Assembly (NCBI GenBank): GCA_012838685.1
Contig: DUOU01000199.1
Span: forward strand, 1 to 20,140
DNA from: Bacteroidota bacterium
GTDB lineage: Bacteria > Bacteroidota > Bacteroidia > Bacteroidales > VadinHA17
Direction of reading: 5' to 3'
DNA: 20,140 nucleotides
The notes beneath the pieces are model-generated. The model was given only the letters and a program-made list of their open reading frames with translations. It ran no database searches and was not told the DNA's origin. Shown piece after piece: positions 14,914 to 20,140 of this stretch (positions are counted from its first letter, which is position 1; each line of letters begins with the position of its first letter). Both the position numbers and the translations under genes were made by a program.

Positions 14914-15183
14914 ATGGCAAAAGAATCAATGAAGGCCCGCGAAATTAAACGCGAAAGAATGGCTAAAAAATATGCTGCGAAAAGGGCTCAGTTAAAAGCG
15001 GAAGGCGACTATGTGGGACTTAGCCGCTTACCTAGGAATTCTAACCCAATAAGGCAACACAACAGGTGCAAGCTTACCGGTCGTCCAAAAGGGTATATGA
15101 GACAATTTGGCATAAGCAGGATAACCTTCCGGGAGATGGCTTCGTCAGGATTGATTCCTGGGGTTAAAAAGGCCAGTTGGTAA
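14914..15183 (+). CDS. rpsN: 30S ribosomal protein S14 (uS14), zinc-independent form
   Basis: Head protein of the 30S subunit. I place the start at ATG 14914 (89 residues, MAKESMKAREIKRERMAKKY), because the longer frame from 14878 overlaps rplE and adds unrelated sequence. It is the long C-minus form: the zinc-binding CxxC pairs are absent, with only one Cys in the HNRCKLTGRPKGYMRQFGIS block. The protein ends in the conserved SGLIPGVKKASW. It starts 4 nt after rplE. Confidence 0.97.
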   Translation: MAKESMKAREIKRERMAKKYAAKRAQLKAEGDYVGLSRLPRNSNPIRQHNRCKLTGRPKGYMRQFGISRITFREMASSGLIPGVKKASW

Positions 15184-15222
15184 TATTAATTAGAATTATG
15201 CACTATATAATATAAAATAGAG

Positions 15223-15621
15223 ATGACTGATCCAATTGCAGATTTACTGACCAGAATAAGAAATGCCATTATGGCGGGTCATAAAGTTGTCGAGGTACCA
15301 TCGTCAAAACTGAAGAAAGAGATCGCCAGGATACTTTTTGAGAAAGGCTATATTTTGAGTTATAAGGTCGTTGAGGATGAAGGAACTTTTCCGGTATTAA
15401 AGATAGCTCTCAAATATAACCCAAAAACAAAAATGCCCGCGATAAAGGCTCTAGGAAGAGTTAGCCGCCCCGGTCTTAGAAACTACGTAGGAGTGGAAAA
15501 TATGCCCAGGGTTCTTAACGGCTTGGGTATAGCCATAATTTCTACTTCCAAAGGTCTTATGACCGATAAAGAGGCAAAAAAAGAGAATGTCGGTGGAGAA
15601 GTGTTGTGTTACGTATACTAA
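15223..15621 (+). CDS. rpsH: 30S ribosomal protein S8 (uS8)
   Basis: Core binding protein of the 30S central domain; in E. coli it represses the spc operon by binding rplE mRNA. It has 132 residues: MTDPIADLLTRIRNAIMAGH at the N-terminus, a central region ending in RVSRPGLRNYVG, and the C-terminal RNA-binding part GIAIISTSKGLMTDKEA followed by GGEVLCYVY. Upstream is a 39-nt AT-rich gap after rpsN without a Shine-Dalgarno site. Confidence 0.98.
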   Translation: MTDPIADLLTRIRNAIMAGHKVVEVPSSKLKKEIARILFEKGYILSYKVVEDEGTFPVLKIALKYNPKTKMPAIKALGRVSRPGLRNYVGVENMPRVLNGLGIAIISTSKGLMTDKEAKKENVGGEVLCYVY

Positions 15622-15624
15622 TTT

Positions 15625-15631
15625 AGGAGGG
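15625..15631 (+). promoter_or_regulatory. Strong Shine-Dalgarno sequence of rplF
   Basis: AGGAGGG sits 7 nt before the rplF ATG and is wholly intergenic, after the rpsH stop at 15621. It is close to a perfect complement of the 16S rRNA 3' end and stands out in a phylum that rarely uses such sites. Confidence 0.7.
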
Positions 15632-15638
15632 AAACGGA

Positions 15639-16199
15639 ATGTCAAGGATAGGAAAATTACCTGTAAACCTGCCAAAAGGTGTCACTGTTGATATCAGTGA
15701 TACAAATTTGGTCAGCGTGAAAGGACCTTTAGGGGAATTGAGCCAAAAAGTGGACGCTGACCTGAAGGTTGAAGTTAAAGACAATCAGATTATAATTACC
15801 AGACCGTCGGATTCTAAAAATCACAAATCATTGCACGGTCTTTATAGGGCTCTTATTGCCAATATGGTATCAGGAGTATCTGAAGGGTATAAAAAAGAAC
15901 TCGAACTTGTGGGTGTTGGTTATAGAGCCGAGGCTAAAGGACAATTACTTGAAATGAGTCTAGGTTATTCACATGATATTGTAATTGAATTGCCGGTTGA
16001 GGTTAAGGTTGAAACCAAAACAGAAAGAAGGAGCAACCCAATAATAACTCTCTCCAGTGTTGATAAGCAATTGATAGGTCATGTAGCCGCCAAGATCAGA
16101 TCACTTCGTCCTCCTGAGCCTTATAAGGGTAAAGGTATCAAGTTTGTTGGCGAGACCCTTAGAAGAAAAGCTGGTAAGTCAGCTGCTGCTTCAAAATAA
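15639..16199 (+). CDS. rplF: 50S ribosomal protein L6 (uL6)
   Basis: Large-subunit protein near the factor-binding (sarcin-ricin) region. It has 186 residues and two related alpha/beta domains: MSRIGKLPVNLPKGVTVDIS and SLHGLYRALIANMVSGVSEG in the first; KELELVGVGYRAEAKGQLLE, LGYSHDIVIELP and RSLRPPEPYKGKGIKFVGE in the second. Unlike most of its neighbours it has a canonical Shine-Dalgarno sequence, which suggests it is initiated at a rate set independently of the genes upstream. Confidence 0.98.
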   Translation: MSRIGKLPVNLPKGVTVDISDTNLVSVKGPLGELSQKVDADLKVEVKDNQIIITRPSDSKNHKSLHGLYRALIANMVSGVSEGYKKELELVGVGYRAEAKGQLLEMSLGYSHDIVIELPVEVKVETKTERRSNPIITLSSVDKQLIGHVAAKIRSLRPPEPYKGKGIKFVGETLRRKAGKSAAASK

Positions 16200-16241
16200 C
16201 AGATAGGTTACATTGAATAGGAAGTATTGGTTTTAATAATA

Positions 16242-16258
16242 GAGGAGGCGGTAAATTG
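16242..16258 (+). promoter_or_regulatory. Shine-Dalgarno sequence and in-frame TTG upstream of rplR
   Basis: GAGGAGG (16242-16248) is followed after 7 nt by a TTG (16256) that is in frame with rplR. Used as a start it would add nine residues (MAVPVKNKK) to the usual L18 N-terminus. The ATG at 16283 that matches the family start lies 34 nt from this site, too far for it. It may mark a real TTG start, act as a standby site, or be chance. Confidence 0.45.
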
Positions 16259-16282
16259 GCCGTCCCGGTAAAAAACAAAAAA

Positions 16283-16642
16283 ATGGCCTTAACAAAATTA
16301 GAAAGAAGAAAAAGGATCAAACTTAGGATCCGTAAAAAAATAAGAGGCTCGGCTGATATTCCGAGGCTTGCGGTTTTTCGCAGCAATAAACAGATTTACG
16401 TTCAAGCAATTGACGATCTAAACGGAGTTACCATTATATCGGCCTCCTCCAAAGAAAAGGAGATTACCGACAAAGGCGCGGTGAACAAAACTGAGCAGGC
16501 TAATCTGGTAGGGAAACTCATAGCTTCAAAATGTAAGGAAAAAGGTATTGAGAAGATAGTCTTCGATAGAAGCGGATATAAGTATCATGGTAGGGTAAAA
16601 TCATTGGCTGACGGTGCCCGTGAAGGCGGTCTTAAATTTTAA
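16283..16642 (+). CDS. rplR: 50S ribosomal protein L18 (uL18)
   Basis: Binds 5S rRNA together with L5 and L25. From ATG 16283 it has 119 residues beginning MALTKLERRKRIKLRIRKKI, which matches the family start. The remaining signatures are PRLAVFRSNKQIYVQAIDD, IASKCKEKGIEKIVFDRSGY, and YHGRVKSLADGAREGGLKF at the C-terminus. The A-rich run before ATG 16283 is the usual initiation context in this phylum, but a TTG 27 nt upstream has a strong Shine-Dalgarno sequence, so a 128-residue form is possible. The gap after rplF is 83 nt, longer than most in this run. Confidence 0.96.
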   Translation: MALTKLERRKRIKLRIRKKIRGSADIPRLAVFRSNKQIYVQAIDDLNGVTIISASSKEKEITDKGAVNKTEQANLVGKLIASKCKEKGIEKIVFDRSGYKYHGRVKSLADGAREGGLKF

Positions 16643-16649
16643 TTGAATT

Positions 16650-17165
16650 ATGGCAGAAGGTATAAGAAGAGTAAAAACCAGCGATCTTGAACTTAAGGAC
16701 AGGCTGGTAAGCATACAAAGGGTTACAAAAGTGACCAAGGGAGGTCGTACGTTTAGTTTCTCGGCAATCGTGGTCGTTGGAAACGAAGATGGCATTGTAG
16801 GCTATGGCCTGGGGAAAGCTGGCGAGGTTACCACAGCTATTTCAAAGGGAATTGAAGATGCCAAGAAAAGCCTTATCAGGGTACCTGTTATCAATGGTAC
16901 AATTCCTCACGAACAGGAGGCTAAGTATGGTGGCGCCCGGGTTCTTTTGAAACCTGCCTTACCCGGTACGGGAGTTAAAGCAGGTGGTGCTATGCGCGCT
17001 GTTCTTGAGAGCGTTGGCGTACGCGATGTTTTGGCCAAGTCAAAGGGTTCATCAAACCCCCACAACCTTGTGAAAGCTACTTTCGCTGCCCTTACCGAAA
17101 TGCGCGACCCTATCGCTGTAGCACAACAGAGAGGTGTTACTATGGACAAAGTATTTAATGGTTAG
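16650..17165 (+). CDS. rpsE: 30S ribosomal protein S5 (uS5)
   Basis: Small-subunit protein at the mRNA entry and decoding fidelity region. It has 171 residues. The N-terminal double-stranded RNA-binding domain includes LKDRLVSIQRVTKVTKGGRT and VVVGNEDGIVGYGLGKAGEV; the C-terminal domain includes PGTGVKAGGAMRAVLESVGV and SKGSSNPHNLVKATFAAL. It starts 7 nt after rplR with no Shine-Dalgarno site. Confidence 0.98.
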   Translation: MAEGIRRVKTSDLELKDRLVSIQRVTKVTKGGRTFSFSAIVVVGNEDGIVGYGLGKAGEVTTAISKGIEDAKKSLIRVPVINGTIPHEQEAKYGGARVLLKPALPGTGVKAGGAMRAVLESVGVRDVLAKSKGSSNPHNLVKATFAALTEMRDPIAVAQQRGVTMDKVFNG

Positions 17166-17180
17166 AAAACAGTGATTACT

Positions 17181-17360
17181 ATGGCAAAAATTCGTATAAC
17201 CCAAGTTAAAAGCAAGATCAGAAGACCTGGAGTCCAGAAAAAAACTCTGGAAGCCTTAGGTATCCGTAAGTTAAATCATAGTGTTGAACATGAGGCTACT
17301 CCTCAAATTTTGGGAATGGTAGAAAAAGTTAGGCACTTGGTTGTCGTTGAAAATATTTAA
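17181..17360 (+). CDS. rpmD: 50S ribosomal protein L30 (uL30)
   Basis: Small large-subunit protein in the short bacterial form. I use ATG 17181, giving 59 residues from MAKIRITQVKSKIRRPGVQK; a GTG at 17172 would add three residues and is less likely. The rest is typical: KKTLEALGIRKLNHSVEHEA and GMVEKVRHLVVVENI. Its presence between rpsE and rplO is the standard spc order. Confidence 0.96.
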   Translation: MAKIRITQVKSKIRRPGVQKKTLEALGIRKLNHSVEHEATPQILGMVEKVRHLVVVENI

Positions 17361-17388
17361 GGAATAAACGTATTACAGATATAAAGTA

Positions 17389-17835
17389 ATGGATTTAAGC
17401 AGTTTAAAACCCGCCAAGGGTTCAGTAAAAAAAGGTGTACGTCTTGGTCGCGGCCAAGGTTCCGGTAGAGGTGGCACCTCCACCAGGGGACATAAAGGAG
17501 CGAAATCGCGTTCAGGCTACAGCAAAAAGATAGGCTTTGAGGGTGGCCAGATGCCGCTTCAGAGAAGAGTTCCAAAATTTGGTTTTAAGAATATAAACCG
17601 GGTTGAATACAAGGGGATAAACCTCGGTACTCTCCAGAAATTGGCTGAATCGAACAATCTGGAAAAAATCGATGTAGATACCCTGATCGCTGCCGGGTTG
17701 GTAAACAAAAAATCCAAAGTAAAGATTTTAGGCAAAGGAACACTTGAGAAGAAACTTGAAGTTTCCGCTCATGCGTTCAGTAAAACAGCGGTTGAAGCCA
17801 TAGAGGCCAGGGAAGGTACGGTGGTTATATTATAG
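17389..17835 (+). CDS. rplO: 50S ribosomal protein L15 (uL15)
   Basis: Late-assembly large-subunit protein. It has 148 residues: a basic, Gly-rich N-terminal extension (KGVRLGRGQGSGRGGTSTRG, HKGAKSRSGYSKKIGFEGGQ, MPLQRRVPKFGF) that threads into 23S rRNA, and a globular C-terminal domain with KVKILGKGTLEKKLEVSAHA and the ending EAIEAREGTVVIL. It begins 28 nt after rpmD. The gap to secY that follows, 175 nt, is the largest in this gene run. Confidence 0.98.
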   Translation: MDLSSLKPAKGSVKKGVRLGRGQGSGRGGTSTRGHKGAKSRSGYSKKIGFEGGQMPLQRRVPKFGFKNINRVEYKGINLGTLQKLAESNNLEKIDVDTLIAAGLVNKKSKVKILGKGTLEKKLEVSAHAFSKTAVEAIEAREGTVVIL

Positions 17836-17865
17836 CACCTATTTTGATCCATATTCCGAATTGAA

Positions 17866-17875
17866 CGAATATTCG
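17866..17875. repeat. Perfect 10-bp palindrome upstream of secY
   Basis: CGAATATTCG is a perfect palindrome in the rplO-secY gap, 31 nt after rplO. It could be an operator half of unknown use or chance; no matching site was noticed elsewhere in the window's intergenic regions. Confidence 0.2.
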
Positions 17876-17915
17876 ATTTGTGGATGTGCAGAATGAATTG
17901 CGGATAAAAATTATT

Positions 17916-18011
17916 ATGAAACCCAAATGTAAAACAATATATCCCAAGTTTTTTGGAACAGACCGGGTACAGATGGGTTCCATCAGACAATTAAAACTAA
18001 CTATATTCTGA
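17916..18011 (+). CDS. Possible 31-codon leader ORF overlapping the secY start
   Basis: An ATG at 17916 opens a 31-residue frame (MKPKCKTIYPKFFGTDRVQM, then GSIRQLKLTIF) whose TGA stop overlaps the secY ATG by one base (TGATG). I do not recognise the peptide. It is basic and has no membrane segment. A hairpin at 17954-17982 lies inside it: TGGAAC pairs with GTTCCA around a 17-nt loop. Coupled stop-start geometry and the unusually long gap make a regulatory leader peptide conceivable, but an ORF this short can arise by chance. Confidence 0.2.
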   Translation: MKPKCKTIYPKFFGTDRVQMGSIRQLKLTIF

Positions 18012-19333
18012 TGAAACGACTGATTCAGACAATAAAGAACATTTTAAAGATAGAAGATCTTAAGGCACGTCTCGGTTTTACCCTGATGATAATCCTTGTT
18101 TACCGTTTCGGTAAATATGTCACTTTGCCCGGAATTGATCCTTTACAACTTGAGAACCTTAGAAGACAAACCTCTTCCGGTATAATGGGCTTACTCGATA
18201 TGTTCTCGGGAGGTGCTTTTTCACAGGCTTCGGTTTTTGCTTTGGGAATTATGCCTTATATCTCCGCTTCGATTGTCGTGCAGTTAATGGGAATAATTTT
18301 CCCCTATTTCCAGAAACTGCAGAGAGAGGGGGAGAGCGGTCGCCGCAAACTGAATCAGTACACACGTTATATCACTATTTTAATTCTCGCGTTGCAGGCA
18401 CCAAGTTATCTTGTTAACCTGACATCACAACTTCCCGCTTCGGCATTTATCCTGTCAGGTACCTTTTTCAAAATATCATCAATAATTATTCTCACGGCAG
18501 GAACTATGTTTGTAATGTGGCTTGGAGAGAGAATAACCGATAAGGGTATAGGGAACGGTATTTCCCTTATTATAATGATCGGAATTATAGCCAGATTGCC
18601 ACAGAGTTTCATATTTGAGGCTGGTACCAGAATGAACGGTGCGGGCGGAATGATAGCTTTGATAGTTGAACTGGTAATTCTGTACGCGATAATTCTGGGA
18701 ACTATTTTGCTTGTTCAGGGAACTCGGAGGATACCTGTACAATATGCTCGAAGAATTGTAGGAAACAAACAATATGGTGGAGTCCGCCAGTATATTCCGT
18801 TAAAGGTCAACGCGGCCGGAGTAATGCCCATCATTTTCGCGCAGGCAATTATGATGCTGCCAATAATTATTGCCGGTTATTCAAATACCGGTTCCGGATT
18901 TATGCTGGCATTTACAAATATGTACGGATTCTGGTATAATTTGGTCACCGCCATACTTATCATATTGTTTACATATTTTTATACGGCTATTACCATTAAC
19001 CCGGTTCAGATGGCCGATGATATGAAGAAAAACGGAGGTTTTATTCCCGGAGTCAAACCAGGAAGGAAGACGGTTGAGTTTTTTGACGACATAATGTCGA
19101 AGATTACACTACCCGGCTCAATATTTCTGGCGATAATCGCTATTCTGCCGGCAATCGCTGTCAAGGCGGGTGTTTCGCCGGAATTTGCCCAGTTTTATGG
19201 AGGAACCTCCTTGTTGATCCTTGTAGGAGTAGTATTGGATACTCTCCAGCAAATTGAAAGCCATTTGTTGATGCGCCATTATGATGGTCTGATGAAATCG
19301 GGCAGAATTAAAGGTCGCTCCGGCAGGGCATAA
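18011..19333 (+). CDS. secY: Preprotein translocase subunit SecY
   Basis: Central channel subunit of the SecYEG translocon in the inner membrane. It has 440 residues and a hydropathy pattern consistent with ten membrane helices. Landmarks: ALGIMPYISASIVVQLMG (77-94, helix 2 and its approach), GNGISLIIMIGI (181-192), KVNAAGVMPIIFAQ (265-278, helix 7 of the lateral gate), NGGFIPGVKPGRKT (341-354, a cytoplasmic loop) and GGTSLLILVGVVLDTLQQIE (397-416, helix 10). The charged segment YARRIVGNKQYGGVRQYIP (245-263) forms the cytoplasmic loop before helix 7 that contacts SecA or the ribosome. It is preceded by a 175-nt gap with a possible leader ORF, so its expression may be adjusted separately from the ribosomal proteins. 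Confidence 0.98.
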   Translation: MKRLIQTIKNILKIEDLKARLGFTLMIILVYRFGKYVTLPGIDPLQLENLRRQTSSGIMGLLDMFSGGAFSQASVFALGIMPYISASIVVQLMGIIFPYFQKLQREGESGRRKLNQYTRYITILILALQAPSYLVNLTSQLPASAFILSGTFFKISSIIILTAGTMFVMWLGERITDKGIGNGISLIIMIGIIARLPQSFIFEAGTRMNGAGGMIALIVELVILYAIILGTILLVQGTRRIPVQYARRIVGNKQYGGVRQYIPLKVNAAGVMPIIFAQAIMMLPIIIAGYSNTGSGFMLAFTNMYGFWYNLVTAILIILFTYFYTAITINPVQMADDMKKNGGFIPGVKPGRKTVEFFDDIMSKITLPGSIFLAIIAILPAIAVKAGVSPEFAQFYGGTSLLILVGVVLDTLQQIESHLLMRHYDGLMKSGRIKGRSGRA

Positions 19334-19350
19334 AATGATTGTTCTTTGTA

Positions 19351-20127
19351 ATGTTACGCTTTAAGAATGAAAAAGAGGTAGAACTTCTCAGAAAGAGTAA
19401 TCTTTTGGTTTCAATGGCTTTGGCTGAATTGGCGAAACACATTGAACCGGGAATTACAACATCTTATCTGGATTCTATTGCTGAGAGTTTCATTCGCGAT
19501 AATGGTGCGGTTCCCGCTTTTAAAGGATATAACGGTTTTCCCGCTACTCTTTGTACATCATTGAATGATACGGTAGTGCATGGGATACCTTCCAATGAGG
19601 TATTGAAAGAGGGGGATGTTATTTCAATTGACTGTGGAGTGATATTGAACGGTTACGTTGGCGACAGCGCTTTTACTTTTCCTGTTGGCGAAATCTCCGA
19701 AGAAGCGGTCAAGTTACTTGAATATACCCGGACATCCCTTGAAGAGGGAATAAAAAAAGCTGTTGCTGGAAACAGGATAGGAGATGTTTCCCATGCGGTA
19801 CAAAAAAAAGCTGAAAGTGGGGGATTCTCTGTTGTGAGAGAGTTTGTAGGCCACGGAATAGGCAAAAAAATGCACGAACCCCCTGAAGTACCTAACTTTG
19901 GAAGACAGGGAACCGGCTCCTTGATGAAAAAGGGTTTGGTTATCTGTATTGAACCGATGATCAATATGGGAGAAAGAGGAGTAATGATGCTGAGCGACGG
20001 GTGGACAATTAAGACAATTGACGGCAAGTATTCAGCTCACTTTGAGAAGGCTGTGGCTATTGACAAAGATAAAGCAGATGTATTGACGACATTTGAATAT
20101 ATAGATGAAGTATTAAAAGGAAAGTAA
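19351..20127 (+). CDS. map: Methionine aminopeptidase, type I
   Basis: Removes the initiator Met from nascent proteins; a two-metal cytosolic enzyme. ATG 19351 gives 258 residues and the normal N-terminus (MLRFKNEKEVELLRKSN); a TTG at 19339 is an unneeded in-frame alternative. Active-site residues are all present: His77 (VVHGIP), metal ligands Asp94 (SIDCG), Asp105 (VGDSAFTF), His168 (VGHGIGKKMHEPPEVPNFG), Glu201 (CIEPMI) and Glu232 (HFEKAVAI). There is no N-terminal zinc-finger extension, so it is of the simple type Ia form. It sits 17 nt after secY and 3 nt before infA, the usual Bacteroidota order. Confidence 0.97.
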   Translation: MLRFKNEKEVELLRKSNLLVSMALAELAKHIEPGITTSYLDSIAESFIRDNGAVPAFKGYNGFPATLCTSLNDTVVHGIPSNEVLKEGDVISIDCGVILNGYVGDSAFTFPVGEISEEAVKLLEYTRTSLEEGIKKAVAGNRIGDVSHAVQKKAESGGFSVVREFVGHGIGKKMHEPPEVPNFGRQGTGSLMKKGLVICIEPMINMGERGVMMLSDGWTIKTIDGKYSAHFEKAVAIDKDKADVLTTFEYIDEVLKGK

Positions 20128-20130
20128 CTT

Positions 20131-20140
20131 ATGGCGAAAC
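20131..20140 (+). CDS. infA: Start of infA (translation initiation factor IF-1), cut by the window edge
   Basis: Only ATG GCG AAA plus one base is visible (Met-Ala-Lys), the normal beginning of IF-1. The position directly after secY-map, where infA is expected in this gene cluster, supports the call; the sequence alone could not. Confidence 0.6.

Overview
The window is a stretch of chromosomal housekeeping DNA from a member of the Bacteroidota, most likely order Bacteroidales. Three things point there. The elongation factor G gene runs straight into rpsJ with no tuf gene between them. The ribosomal proteins have Bacteroidales-type sequences (for example HPM in place of HPH in L2, and an L3 without the usual methylated glutamine). 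Most start codons follow A/T-rich sequence rather than a Shine-Dalgarno site. The assignment rests on recognition of protein sequences and gene order, not on a database search.

Region 1 (1-2753, + strand) is an aromatic amino acid block: the 3' part of a DAHP synthase gene, then prephenate dehydrogenase (tyrA), then a chorismate mutase/prephenate dehydratase fusion (pheA). Together they cover entry into the shikimate pathway and the branch from chorismate to the tyrosine and phenylalanine precursors. The DAHP synthase ends without the C-terminal chorismate mutase domain I expect in this phylum; that activity sits on the N-terminus of PheA instead, with its active-site residues intact.

Region 2 (2783-4942, - strand) is an EF-G paralogue (EF-G2 type) convergent with pheA. 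Its GTPase motifs are degenerate. It faces away from the ribosomal protein operon, which carries the canonical EF-G.

Region 3 (4943-5577) is a 635-bp divergent intergenic region with no convincing gene. It holds a terminator-like hairpin, a plausible Bacteroidota-type promoter and a long (about 290 nt) structured leader upstream of rpsL.

Region 4 (5578-20140, + strand) is one long, tightly packed run: the str group (rpsL, rpsG, fusA), the S10 group (rpsJ to rpsQ), the spc group (rplN to rplO), then secY, map and the first codons of infA. Many genes overlap or are separated by fewer than 40 nt, so they are probably co-transcribed and partly translationally coupled. The largest internal gap, 175 nt before secY, contains a small ORF that ends on the secY start codon and a hairpin. 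Products are components of both ribosomal subunits, the translocase EF-G, the SecYEG channel subunit, and methionine aminopeptidase.

I found no tRNA or rRNA gene, mobile element, CRISPR array or accessory system. This is essentially an ordinary core region. The points worth a second look are the EF-G paralogue, the placement of the chorismate mutase domain, the rpsL and secY leaders, and a few unexpectedly strong Shine-Dalgarno sequences.
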